Below are positions 10,003 through 18,540 of a DNA stretch of 64,000 bases, in pieces. Under the pieces are notes generated by a model. The model saw only the letters and a list, made by a program, of their open reading frames with translations, did no database searches and was not told where the DNA came from. The translations under genes were made by a program, and so were the position numbers. Position 1 is the first letter of the stretch; every line of letters starts with the position of its first letter. Where the stretch lies: the NCBI RefSeq assembly GCF_007752135.1, contig NZ_CP036298.1:434001-498000 (forward strand), given 5' to 3'. Source of the DNA: Aureliella helgolandensis. GTDB taxonomy: Bacteria; Planctomycetota; Planctomycetia; Pirellulales; Pirellulaceae.

Positions 10003-10391
10003 GAGGTCTGGGGGGCGGGGGCTAAAGTGAAGATTCCCTGTTGGCAAAGTTGCTCGCAAAGCATGGTCATTCGCTTGCGGTTCGCCCCCAGGTCGGAATA
10101 CCCAAGTCGCGATGCGGAGCGAAAGTGGAGCAGTTGGGTGTCCGGTGCGATGGCAAACTCAACGTCGTCCACGAAGCGGAGGACTAGGCTGGTGAAGGTG
10201 AAGTGGAGGCTGTTTGCTTGACGCTCTACGAGCTTGACTCTGGGCATTGAAGAGAGCAGTGTGACGACCGCCTCGAGCGCCTGGGGGTGGTCCCCACTGA
10301 AATGGAGTGGCGGCATCGCCTGCTCGGCTCGCGTGGCTTGACTGCTGACGCAATTCGGTTTGTCTGGGCAGGAGGCTAACAGCGTGTTCAT
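9999..10391 (-). CDS. DUF1499 family protein
   Basis: 130 residues. The N-terminal CPDKPNCVSS block and the later FVDDVEFAI and RSASRLGYSDLGANRKRM blocks match DUF1499, a family of unknown function. Family members usually have a signal or membrane segment; none is evident here, so it may be cytoplasmic or start-truncated. Both ends are coupled: its ATG overlaps the stop of the hydrolase gene (ATGA at 10391-10388) and its stop overlaps the start of the AraC gene. Confidence 0.82.
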   Translation of the reverse strand: MNTLLASCPDKPNCVSSQATRAEQAMPPLHFSGDHPQALEAVVTLLSSMPRVKLVERQANSLHFTFTSLVLRFVDDVEFAIAPDTQLLHFRSASRLGYSDLGANRKRMTMLCEQLCQQGIFTLAPAPQTS

Positions 10392-11026
10392 GAGTTGGGC
10401 AGGAACTTTCCTGTGGAGAGGAGGTGGAGAGTCTGTTCCGCAGTTCGGCGACTAAAAAGGACGCTCGAATGTGTGGCTGGGATCGTCGTGTACTGCGTAA
10501 CCCCCTGCAATTCGGTACTGCCTGGGGAGACGACATAGTCGCGACTGGCGCGAATGATGCCGATCGCGTGCCGCAAGGCAAGATCTTCTGGCAGCGAGCG
10601 AACTAGGCTGTGGGGGCTATCGCTCAATTCCACCAGCGGGCGGCTGAGCCAGCCCACCCAGGGCGTGAGTCGTCGGGCCGCATGAGATCCGTGATTGGGG
10701 GGGCAAATCATAACGGTCCGGCCGATTAGCTCGGCGAGTCTTGGATTCTGAGGCACGTGGTGGAGTAGCGCCAAGCGGGTAACGATACTCCCCAGGCTGT
10801 GAGCCACGATGTGTATGCGAGTGCAGGTTGCGTTGAGTGCTAGTTGGCTGAGCCAGCTGGCAAAATGCTGAGCGTGCGTGGCCGTATCGCTCAGGAAGCT
10901 GCGGTATCCCCATAGCTGGACTTGGTACCCGGCCTTATGGATTCGCCGGGCGAGCGGCTGCATTAGCCAGCGATGGCCGCCCAGTCCATGCAGCAGAATG
11001 ACACATTCGGTGGGAGGAGTCGTCAT
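10388..11026 (-). CDS. alpha/beta hydrolase (lipase/PGAP1-like)
   Basis: 212 residues from the ATG at 11026; a TTG nine bases upstream is the only longer start. Alpha/beta hydrolase features: oxyanion-loop VILLHGLGG (about 8-16), nucleophile elbow AHSLGS near residue 84, NHGSHAARR, and a C-terminal His in ATHSS near 190. This is the pattern of lipase/esterase and palmitoyl-protein-thioesterase-like families with a short lid. No signal peptide, so probably cytoplasmic. First gene of an operon with DUF1499 and a PAS-AraC regulator, so it may be under that regulator's control. Substrate unknown. Confidence 0.85.
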   Translation of the reverse strand: MTTPPTECVILLHGLGGHRWLMQPLARRIHKAGYQVQLWGYRSFLSDTATHAQHFASWLSQLALNATCTRIHIVAHSLGSIVTRLALLHHVPQNPRLAELIGRTVMICPPNHGSHAARRLTPWVGWLSRPLVELSDSPHSLVRSLPEDLALRHAIGIIRASRDYVVSPGSTELQGVTQYTTIPATHSSVLFSRRTAEQTLHLLSTGKFLPNS

Positions 11027-11158
11027 GGCAAGCAATCAAGCGGAGGTCTGGGCGTGATCTAGGCGGTTCGAGTGTGAGAGCTACAATGGCAGGCAAAACG
11101 CGGTTACAGCACCGGAGTGTACCCCCCTCCGTTGGTATATACAGGGAATAGGCAGTTC

Positions 11159-11764
11159 ATGGACAAATCGCAGCACAAATTCGCTGGCAGCGGCCATATC
11201 GTTATAGCAGACGGGGAAGAACTCGATTTGCGGAATCGCTACTTGGCCGCTGTCTTAGCTTGGTTGATACCTGGTGCCGGGCACGCTTTCCAAGCACGAT
11301 ATCTGAAATCGGCCATCTTCTCGACGGCCATTCTGAGTTGCTTTGTGATTGGCATGGTGATTTCCAACTGCCGCTGTGTTTACGCTTGTTGGGATCAGAC
11401 CGAGAAGCGTTGGCAGTATGCCTTGCAGGCTGCCGTCGGGTTGCCTGCCCTGCCCGCCGCCTATCAGGCTTGGGTGGGGGCCAGCGCGGGCCAAGCGGAT
11501 GGTCCTGGGTTCATGGCCGCGCCGCGAAGCACCGCAGACCTCGATCGCTGGAATGAAAAGACCGCGTCTGGTTTTGATATGGGGACGCTGTATACCATGA
11601 TTGCCGGACTTTTGAATGTGCTGGCTATTTATGATGCGTACAGCGGGCCACTGCCACCTCCCGTACCCAAGAAGCGTCGCCGGCCGCCTGAGGGGGATGC
11701 GGCGGATGCCAGCGTTTCCAAGGCCGATGCTGCGGAAGCCAACACGATTGAGGCAACCGCTTAA
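11159..11764 (+). CDS. membrane protein, DUF6677-like
   Basis: 201 residues from the ATG at 11159 (an in-frame start 14 codons earlier adds a Pro/Tyr-rich leader without a ribosome site). Membrane segments lie at about 25-65 (YLAAVLAWLIPGAGHAFQ, then IFSTAILSCFVIGMVIS), about 88-104 and about 140-160 (TLYTMIAGLLNVLAIYDAY). The end is basic (KKRRRPP) then Ala/Asp-rich. The LAWLIPGAGHAFQARYLK block is typical of a small planctomycete membrane family, which I place as DUF6677-like from memory. Lies 80 bp before a small membrane gene and trkA. Function unknown. Confidence 0.75.
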   Translation: MDKSQHKFAGSGHIVIADGEELDLRNRYLAAVLAWLIPGAGHAFQARYLKSAIFSTAILSCFVIGMVISNCRCVYACWDQTEKRWQYALQAAVGLPALPAAYQAWVGASAGQADGPGFMAAPRSTADLDRWNEKTASGFDMGTLYTMIAGLLNVLAIYDAYSGPLPPPVPKKRRRPPEGDAADASVSKADAAEANTIEATA

Positions 11765-11844
11765 CTGCTGGTAAGCGGCGGAATAGACGCCTTGCGAACC
11801 TGGCGCCGGTACCTTTTCCTGAACACATCAGTTGTGGAGAGAGC

Positions 11845-12039
11845 ATGGTTGTAAATATGTCGATTGGGTACCTCCTGTTGTACCTTCCGCTGTTGGTCGC
11901 CGTATCGTGTGTGATTGGTGCAACGCGTCATGAAGTCCCGAGGTTAATCGTAGAGCAAACGGTGCGGAACGCTCTCTGGATCACTTCGTTCATGCTCGGT
12001 ATCTATGTGGTGCTCCAGGTTGTATCCTGGTTGGTCTAG
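11845..12039 (+). CDS. small two-helix membrane protein upstream of trkA
   Basis: 64 residues with two hydrophobic segments (about 6-25 and 43-62) joined by a charged loop (RHEVPRLIVEQTVRN). The ATG at 11845 is preceded by GGAG at a normal distance. It ends 51 bp before trkA and runs in the same direction, so it is probably co-transcribed. Not recognised. Position suggests a link to the TrkA/TrkH potassium system or its membrane assembly, which is inference only. Confidence 0.7.
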   Translation: MVVNMSIGYLLLYLPLLVAVSCVIGATRHEVPRLIVEQTVRNALWITSFMLGIYVVLQVVSWLV

Positions 12040-12090
12040 TCGAAGCGACCACTCGTTTTACCCTTCAAGCTCTTCTGAACGTATATCTCC

Positions 12091-13425
12091 ATGCGCGTGC
12101 TCACTCTAGGTGGTGGAACGGTTGGTACCTGGATCGCTGATCTACTCTGCCGCTACCGCCATGACGTAACCGTCGTGGATACTGACGCAGAGAATGTGCG
12201 TCGCATCAACCATGATTTAGATGTGCGCGCCATACAGGGCTCTGCTTCGCAGTCGAGTGTGCTTTTCCAGGCTGGCGTCATGGGGTGCGATGTCTGCTTG
12301 GCGGTTACCGGGCAGGACGAGGTCAACATGGTGGCGGCTAGCATGGCCAAGGCGATGGGGGTGCGGCGCTCGGTAGCGCGTGTTTACACCCCAGTCTTCC
12401 GCGATCTCAGTACGTTCGACTATCAGCGCCATTTCGGCATCGATCGCCTGCTCAGCTTGGAGCATCTGACCGCAATGGAACTGGCACGCGCCATCCGCAA
12501 TCCGGAAAGTTTAACACTGGAACATTTTGCAAGAGGCCAGTTGGAAGTGGCCGATTTTGAGGTGACTCGCCTGAGCGATTCTTTGAACAAGCCCTTGAAG
12601 CAACTGGCTATGTCGCAGCATGTTCGGCTGGGTACGATTCGCCGCGATAAAAAAACTTGGATTGCCCGAGCGCATGATGAAATTCATCTTGGGGACTGGG
12701 TCAGCCTCATTGGCCGTCCCGACGAACTGCAGGAGTTTAAGAAAACCTTCAGCTTAGGAAGGCCCAAGCGGCAATTTATCGTTATCGCAGGTGGGGGAGA
12801 GACTGGCTATCACCTTGCTAAAGCCCTCGATGCCCAGCGGCACAAGGTGTTGCTCCTGGAGTCGGACTCTGAACGCTGCGATTACTTGGCCACGCACCTG
12901 GATCGTACCACGGTCGTTCACGCGGATGCGACTCGCAAATTGACGCTGGAAGAGGAGCGTGTGAGTGGCTGTGATTACTTTGTCGCCTGCACCGGAAATG
13001 ATGAAAACAATATCATGTCTGGCATTGAGGCCAAGTCGCTGGGGGCTCAGCAGATCATGGCGATTGTGGGGCGTCCCGACTACGCCGAAATTGTTGGCCG
13101 TCTTGGAATTGACATCGCGGTGAGTGAGCGGGATGCCATGGCGCGACAGATCTTGGGATTGATGACCGAAGGCCCCGTGCTGAGTCAGCTGCAATTGCCT
13201 GCTAGCAATATTTTTGTTTTGGAGTTGGAAGTCCTGGAAGGCGCTCAGGTTTCCGAATCCAATCTGGCGGAAGTTCCTTTTCCAGAGGGGGTCTTGGTCG
13301 CGGCTGTCCTGCAAGAGGATTACGTCCGCGTGCCCACAGCCGCCGATAGTTTGCAAGTGGGAAACACCGCTCTCGTGCTAGCGCCCGCCGCTTGCGTCGA
13401 CCAAGTCGTGCAAGCCTTTAAATGA
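12091..13425 (+). CDS. trkA: Trk potassium uptake regulator TrkA
   Basis: 444 residues, the usual size for a duplicated TrkA. Two Rossmann NAD(H)-binding RCK_N domains, each with a glycine loop (LGGGTVGTWIADLL at about 6-19, IAGGGETGYHLAKALD near 230), each followed by an RCK_C domain (about 140-220 and 360-444). Acidic residues end the second beta strand of each Rossmann fold (VVDTD, LLESDSE). It gates the TrkH channel from the cytoplasmic face in response to nucleotides. trkH follows 148 bp downstream on the same strand. Confidence 0.95.
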   Translation: MRVLTLGGGTVGTWIADLLCRYRHDVTVVDTDAENVRRINHDLDVRAIQGSASQSSVLFQAGVMGCDVCLAVTGQDEVNMVAASMAKAMGVRRSVARVYTPVFRDLSTFDYQRHFGIDRLLSLEHLTAMELARAIRNPESLTLEHFARGQLEVADFEVTRLSDSLNKPLKQLAMSQHVRLGTIRRDKKTWIARAHDEIHLGDWVSLIGRPDELQEFKKTFSLGRPKRQFIVIAGGGETGYHLAKALDAQRHKVLLLESDSERCDYLATHLDRTTVVHADATRKLTLEEERVSGCDYFVACTGNDENNIMSGIEAKSLGAQQIMAIVGRPDYAEIVGRLGIDIAVSERDAMARQILGLMTEGPVLSQLQLPASNIFVLELEVLEGAQVSESNLAEVPFPEGVLVAAVLQEDYVRVPTAADSLQVGNTALVLAPAACVDQVVQAFK

Positions 13426-13573
13426 TTTTTCCAGGCTAAGCGGCAGCAAGTGTCGTGCAATCCGTGACCGGAATCCTGGGTGCCAATCCCCGTCGGGGCA
13501 TTTCGGTAGCAGGTCCCGAGTTGTTGTTGTTCTATGATCGCCAACCGACCACGCTTTTCGCGAACCGATATTC

Positions 13574-15154
13574 ATGAATTTCCGCCTGTTAAGCCGCATG
13601 CTAGGTGTCATCTGCCTGCTGTTCGCGGTCACCATGCTCTTCTCACTTCCCTGGGCTCATCCAGTGCTGGGATGGCGAGCTCAATTGGAAACACGGCCAC
13701 AAGCCTTTGAGTGGGCTGGTTTTCGCGGGCTATTGACCAGCTGCTTAGTGTCGTTGGTTTGCGGTTGCGTTTTCACTTGGTATGGACGCCCCGCCAAGGG
13801 GCAGAAGCTGTTTCGCAAGGAAGCCATGGCTACCGTGGGGCTCAGTTGGATGTTAGCGACCCTGCTCGGTGCCCTGCCCTTCGTGCTCAGCGGTACGCGA
13901 CATCCCGATGGTTCTCCCATTTCCTTCGTCGATGCCCTGTTCGAATCTCAATCGGGATTTAGTACAACCGGCGCCACGATTTTAGGGGAATTGGAGAATC
14001 CGGTATTGGTGCCGCACTGCATTCTATTTTGGCGTTGCAGTACACACTTCCTGGGCGGGTTGGGGATCGTCGTGTTGCTGGTGGCTCTCCTGGGCCAAGG
14101 GGCGAGCGGTAAAGCCATGATGCGGGCTGAGATTACCGGCCCCACCAAGGACTCGTCGTACAGTCGGATGCAGAAAACCGCTGGTGTTTTCGCCTCCATT
14201 TACGTGCTGTTGAACCTGTTGCTCGCCATGACCTATTGGTGGCTCGGGATGTCGGTCTTCGATGCGCTTTGCCATGCGTTTTCCACGATGGCTACCGGTG
14301 GTTTCAGTACGTACAACGCCAGTCTGGGGCACTTTGACAGCCCCTGGATCGACTACGTCACCGTGCTCTTCATGGTGTTGGCCGGCAGCAATTTTGGCCT
14401 GCTGTTGCTCGTGTCTACCGGTCGGGTCGACCGCCTGTTGAAAGATGTTGAATTCCAGGTCTACATCTGCATTATCGTGGTGGTGACTGCGGCCATCGTG
14501 ACCTTCGGATTATGGAGCCACGATTTCGAGAATTTCTTCGGAGCCTTGCGATACGCGCTCTTCCAAGTGGTGTCGGTGCTTACCACGACCGGTTATGGCA
14601 CGCAGGATTTCGATCGTTGGAATAATTTCGGCCGTGGCGTGCTCTTGCTGATCATGTTCGTGGGAGGGTGTGCCGGTAGCACAAGCGGTGGGATGAAGGT
14701 TATCCGGCACGTTATGTTCGTGAAAATTCTGCGGCATGAATTGGAGTTAACCTACCGGCCTCACGTGGTTCGCCCGTTGCGAATTGGCGATCAGATTATC
14801 GAAGATATCAATATTCGAAAACACATCCTGGTGTACGTGGGACTGGTGTCTGCCATTTTTGCCTTCAGTTGGTTGCTGCTGATCACCGTGGAACCCGATA
14901 CGCAGTGGAATGCGCAACCCCAAGTTGTCGGGGCGGAAAACCAGCTAGATCATAAATTGCTGGATTGTGCCAGTGCGGTGATTGCTACGTTGCATAACGT
15001 TGGACCAGGCTTGGGGGTGGTAGGGCCAACCGCCAACTATGCCGGATTCTCGCCGTGGAGCAAGCTCTGGTTCGTGTTCTTGATGATGTTGGGGCGACTG
15101 GAGCTGTTCAGCATTTTGGTGCTGTTCATTCCCGCCTTCTGGCGAAAGCTCTAG
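13574..15154 (+). CDS. trkH: Trk potassium uptake membrane subunit TrkH
   Basis: 526 residues, polytopic. The four selectivity-filter repeats of the Trk/Ktr superfamily can be seen: STTGATIL, TMATGGFSTYN, TTTGYGTQDF and NVGPGLGVVGP. A GCAGSTSGGMKVIRH block matches the conserved segment before the third pore unit of TrkH. It imports K+ across the cytoplasmic membrane together with TrkA. The stop (15152-15154) directly abuts the stop of the convergent RNase HII-like gene, leaving no room for a terminator between them. Confidence 0.95.
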   Translation: MNFRLLSRMLGVICLLFAVTMLFSLPWAHPVLGWRAQLETRPQAFEWAGFRGLLTSCLVSLVCGCVFTWYGRPAKGQKLFRKEAMATVGLSWMLATLLGALPFVLSGTRHPDGSPISFVDALFESQSGFSTTGATILGELENPVLVPHCILFWRCSTHFLGGLGIVVLLVALLGQGASGKAMMRAEITGPTKDSSYSRMQKTAGVFASIYVLLNLLLAMTYWWLGMSVFDALCHAFSTMATGGFSTYNASLGHFDSPWIDYVTVLFMVLAGSNFGLLLLVSTGRVDRLLKDVEFQVYICIIVVVTAAIVTFGLWSHDFENFFGALRYALFQVVSVLTTTGYGTQDFDRWNNFGRGVLLLIMFVGGCAGSTSGGMKVIRHVMFVKILRHELELTYRPHVVRPLRIGDQIIEDINIRKHILVYVGLVSAIFAFSWLLLITVEPDTQWNAQPQVVGAENQLDHKLLDCASAVIATLHNVGPGLGVVGPTANYAGFSPWSKLWFVFLMMLGRLELFSILVLFIPAFWRKL

Positions 15155-16117
15155 CTATTTTTCCCGCCACCAGTCGCTGACGGGAAGTTGCAGTCGGGCT
15201 GCGGTGGATTCGATAGCGGCCCGGAAGCGTTTGGCGTCGAGCGGATAACCGGCCGTCGGCTTAAGCTGCGGCAGATGGGATTGCCAGAATTGATTGAAGG
15301 CGTGCATGAAACGCTCGCGCAAATACTTGGCGAGCATCGATGCCAGCGCCGTTGGTGGGAAGGTATCGCCTCGGACGCTGAAGTGAATGTTCCGCTGTGG
15401 CTGGCGAGAATTTCGATAGCTGCAGCGTGCATTGCTGATCGCCGTTTCTTGGAACCATTCCTCCGGTAGGGCGTCAGCGAGCAAGGGCAGGTAGTTCTTG
15501 CGACCTCCCTGCCGATCGCAATAGATCTCGGCGGGTTCGTCGTATTGCAGGTTTTCCGCCACGAGCTGTAGCGTGTTCTGGCTGAGCAAGAACCCTTTGG
15601 AATGCAGCGTCCCTAGTTGAGCGTTGAAGCTTCGCGCAGGCACGATCACGGCGCGCATGCCCAGTAAAGTGATCTGCGACTTTGCAAGTGCTCCATTGGC
15701 CAGTGCGGACAGGCGGTCCAACTCCCCTGCCTCAACTGGTGATTGGGGGGTGGGTAAGTTGTCGAGTCCCCTGTACCAGGGGGGAAGTGAATTGTCCAGT
15801 GGCAAGCTCGCCACCCTCTCAATCAACTCAGCCAGATTGCGGGGGCGGCAGCCGGTCAGCTGGAGCAGTGCCAGCAGGCCTACTTCCAGCGATTGCAGGC
15901 CCGTGCTGGGGCTGTAGAGCTGTTTGGAGTCCCCCAGGGGCAGGTGCTGGCAATTGGCCCGCCAGGGACGCGGCTTAAACGTGGACGAGAAGCACTCGAG
16001 GACCTCCGCTTCGCCCATAGCCACCGGCACGCGCCAGATCGTCGCGGCCATGGTTAAAGGGCCCAGATTGGGGCCATAACCCGCTTCATCGACACCTAAA
16101 ATGACCTTATAGCCCAC
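15155..16117 (-). CDS. RNase HII-like nuclease with a large insertion
   Basis: 320 residues from a GTG at 16117. RNase HII hallmarks are present: VDEAGYGPNLGPL (Asp10, Glu11), LGDSKQL (61-67), CDRQGG (Asp201), GDTFPPTALASMLAKYLRER (Asp241; compare the family KAD...PAISAASILAK motif) and TAGYPLDAKRF (compare GYGTKEH). The acidic catalytic set is therefore complete. Typical RNase HII is about 200 residues; the extra length lies mainly between 68 and 190. Predicted to cut RNA in RNA/DNA hybrids, but the divergence leaves substrate and true family name open. Convergent and touching trkH; divergent from the secretin-domain gene. Confidence 0.75.
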   Translation of the reverse strand: MGYKVILGVDEAGYGPNLGPLTMAATIWRVPVAMGEAEVLECFSSTFKPRPWRANCQHLPLGDSKQLYSPSTGLQSLEVGLLALLQLTGCRPRNLAELIERVASLPLDNSLPPWYRGLDNLPTPQSPVEAGELDRLSALANGALAKSQITLLGMRAVIVPARSFNAQLGTLHSKGFLLSQNTLQLVAENLQYDEPAEIYCDRQGGRKNYLPLLADALPEEWFQETAISNARCSYRNSRQPQRNIHFSVRGDTFPPTALASMLAKYLRERFMHAFNQFWQSHLPQLKPTAGYPLDAKRFRAAIESTAARLQLPVSDWWREK

Positions 16118-16239
16118 GTGAATTATGCCATTTCCGAGGAGGTTTGGATGGAATTATCCGCTCCACTGGGCCATACTGAGTACTCCAGTGCTGCGGGCAA
16201 ATTTTAATTGAGTCGTCGAAGTTCGAGTTGCTAGATTCT

Positions 16240-18276
16240 ATGATGCATACAATTGCAGATTCAGTAAGTCCCAGCGTCACCCGTGCCTGGTGTCGCGTCC
16301 TGACGGCATGCGTGGGCTTGATGATCGGTTGGGGGATGTTCGCAAACCTTCCTCCTTCATATAGCCAGGAAGCTGCGGTTCCAGCAGCTAGTCCGTCGCC
16401 CGAGGTGCGCAAGGCTATGATGGAAGCCAAGGCCCGCGCCGCCAGTGGTGGTAAACCTCCCAGTCAAGGGACGCCACCGAAGGGAGCCCCCAAACCTGAT
16501 GGAAAGCCCGATTCGGACAAGCAGCCTGAGGGCGAGGCGAACAAGCCAGGAGGGGATGAAAACAAAAATGTGACGCGTCCCAGCGCGCCCCCGGAACCAC
16601 CAGATCCCAAAGAGCTCGAGGTAGCGCTCGAAGACGGCCTGTTGCGGTTTCAGTTTCGCAATCAACCCTGGCCCGATGTCTTGCGATGGTACGCCACGGT
16701 CGCCAAGCTCTCGTTTGATTGGCAAGAGCTCCCCGGCGACTACATCAATCTGGCTACCCAGCGTCCGTATTCGTTGGAAGAGACGGGAGACATGATCAAT
16801 CGAGCACTTCTGCTGCGCGGGTTTACGATGCTTGAGGATAGTGGCACGCTGTTGGTTGCTAAGGTCGAAGGGCTCAATCCGGCTTTGGTCCCACGCGTTC
16901 GTCCCAGTGAATTGGCTCAGGTTCCGCCGCATCAGTATGTGCGAACTTCCTTCACGCTCACCTGGTTGCTGGCTGAAGAGGTGCATGCGGAATTTGCATC
17001 TATGTTGAGCAAGAATGGAAAGCTGACGCCACTGGCATCCACCAACCGTCTGGAGGCTATCGATGCGGCGGCAAATCTCCGCGATATCAACGATATTTTG
17101 GAGCAAGAGCAATCGACCGTTGCGTTGGAGAACTTAGCCCGTGAGTTTGTCCTGGAGCACGCTCGCGCATTTTTCGTCAAAGAACAGCTCGAAGCCTTCC
17201 TGGGGATTTCGTCCGGCGCCTCCGGTGGCAGCAGTCGAGGGGGTGGTGATATGTCCCGCATGATGCAGCAGCAGATGCAACAGATGCAACAACAAATGCA
17301 GCAGCAGATGCAGCAAATGCAGCAAGCCTCGCGTGGTGGCAGCTCCGGCGGAGGTGGCGCGCCTAGTCGACCTCGTTCGGACGATGTCTATATCGTCGCC
17401 AATGATCGCAGCAACAGTGTGATTGTCCATGCCGAACCCAATAAGATGGCGATCATCGCCTCTTTCATCGCCCGCGTTGACGTGCGCAATGAGAATGCTG
17501 CCGATTACCAACGCATGCAAACTCGCATGAAAGTATTTCGCTTGAGCTCTCTTGGCCCCAGCGAACTGGTCTCTTCGCTGATTGCCATGGATGTGCTCGA
17601 ACCCACCTCTCGGTTGCAGGTCGATGAGAACAATAATGCAATTATTGCGTATGCATCCATTGCCGACCAATACTTGATTCAACAGGTGATCGATCGCTTG
17701 GACGGATCGGGGCGTTCGTTCGAAGTGGTTCAGCTTCGGCGACTCGATGCCGAGTCGGTAGCGGGCAGCATCAAATTCTTGATGGGGGCCGAGGAGGAGG
17801 ATTCGAGCAAAAATAGTAGTCGTCGGTCCTATTACTCCTACTACGACCCCTACTCGTCCCGCAATAGCAGCGACAAGAAGGAGGATAAGATGCGAGTTGG
17901 AGCCAATGTGCAGGACAATCAAGTCCTCCTATGGGCCAACCCCATCGAAATGGAAGAAGTGCAGAAGTTGCTGGTGAAACTCGGTGAATTGCCTCCCGAA
18001 GGCGGTCGCCAAAGTACGGTGCGAGTCGTGGATGCATCGCGACAGCCGGAGACGTTTGAGTACCTGCAACGTCTCAAAAAGGAGTGGAGTCGCATTTCAC
18101 CGAATCCACTAGTAATCCCCGGCGAGCAGGAGTTCCAGGTTCCCGTAGAACAGACTCCCGTTGAAGAACAGGGGGCTGAAGCTGAGACGCCGGAGGAAGA
18201 ACAGCCTAGCTCCGAGGATCAGGAGTCGGCTCCGACAGATGTTCGGGACACTGGGCCAACCATCTCCGTTACTTAA
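16240..18276 (+). CDS. secretin N-domain (NolW-like) protein without a pore domain
   Basis: 678 residues from the ATG at 16240 (a TTG four codons earlier is possible). A signal peptide or anchor (about 15-42) is followed by a Pro/Lys/Gly-rich linker (50-130), then a domain like the secretin/TonB short N-terminal fold (FRNQPWPDVLRWYATVAK). Several NolW-like repeats follow (DDVYIVANDRSNSVIVHA, ...NNAIIAYA..., DNQVLLWANP). A Met/Gln-rich stretch and an acidic tail complete it. The C-terminal beta-barrel secretin domain is absent. Such proteins occur widely in planctomycetes; the role could be a periplasmic scaffold of a secretion or pilus system, not established. Confidence 0.72.
   Translation: MMHTIADSVSPSVTRAWCRVLTACVGLMIGWGMFANLPPSYSQEAAVPAASPSPEVRKAMMEAKARAASGGKPPSQGTPPKGAPKPDGKPDSDKQPEGEANKPGGDENKNVTRPSAPPEPPDPKELEVALEDGLLRFQFRNQPWPDVLRWYATVAKLSFDWQELPGDYINLATQRPYSLEETGDMINRALLLRGFTMLEDSGTLLVAKVEGLNPALVPRVRPSELAQVPPHQYVRTSFTLTWLLAEEVHAEFASMLSKNGKLTPLASTNRLEAIDAAANLRDINDILEQEQSTVALENLAREFVLEHARAFFVKEQLEAFLGISSGASGGSSRGGGDMSRMMQQQMQQMQQQMQQQMQQMQQASRGGSSGGGGAPSRPRSDDVYIVANDRSNSVIVHAEPNKMAIIASFIARVDVRNENAADYQRMQTRMKVFRLSSLGPSELVSSLIAMDVLEPTSRLQVDENNNAIIAYASIADQYLIQQVIDRLDGSGRSFEVVQLRRLDAESVAGSIKFLMGAEEEDSSKNSSRRSYYSYYDPYSSRNSSDKKEDKMRVGANVQDNQVLLWANPIEMEEVQKLLVKLGELPPEGGRQSTVRVVDASRQPETFEYLQRLKKEWSRISPNPLVIPGEQEFQVPVEQTPVEEQGAEAETPEEEQPSSEDQESAPTDVRDTGPTISVT
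17260..17326 (+). repeat. in-gene ATG/CAG/CAA repeat (Met/Gln stretch)
   Basis: Codons for Met and Gln alternate over about 22 codons inside the secretin-domain gene. Unit lengths are multiples of three, so copy changes would alter length but not frame. Possibly a flexible or coiled-coil spacer between NolW-like domains. Confidence 0.8.
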
Positions 18277-18540
18277 TGCTGCCTGCATCTTCAACAGAAG
18301 TAGCAAGCTTATGTCTCACTGACACCGAATCTCAATTCGTTGTGCGAATAATGGCTGAGCTAGTCATGAGTAGCGGATGCAGGAGGAGGTTCTGAGGTGT
18401 AGCTAATCGCAAATTGACTGCTCCTGCTGGGCCAGCCAAGTGGGGCGACGAAAGGGCATTCGAGTCGATTTGCACAATTCGCCAGCCCGCCTTGGAGATT
18501 TTCAGAGCAAAGAGTGGTTGGCTTAATTCTGCCACTGCAG

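Noticed and set aside
17260-17326. Met/Gln repeat as a second phase-variation site
   Set aside because: Units are codon multiples, so copy changes keep the frame.
18332-18535. 67-codon minus-strand frame after the 18.5-kb membrane protein gene
   Set aside because: No ribosome site or recognisable pattern; too little to call.
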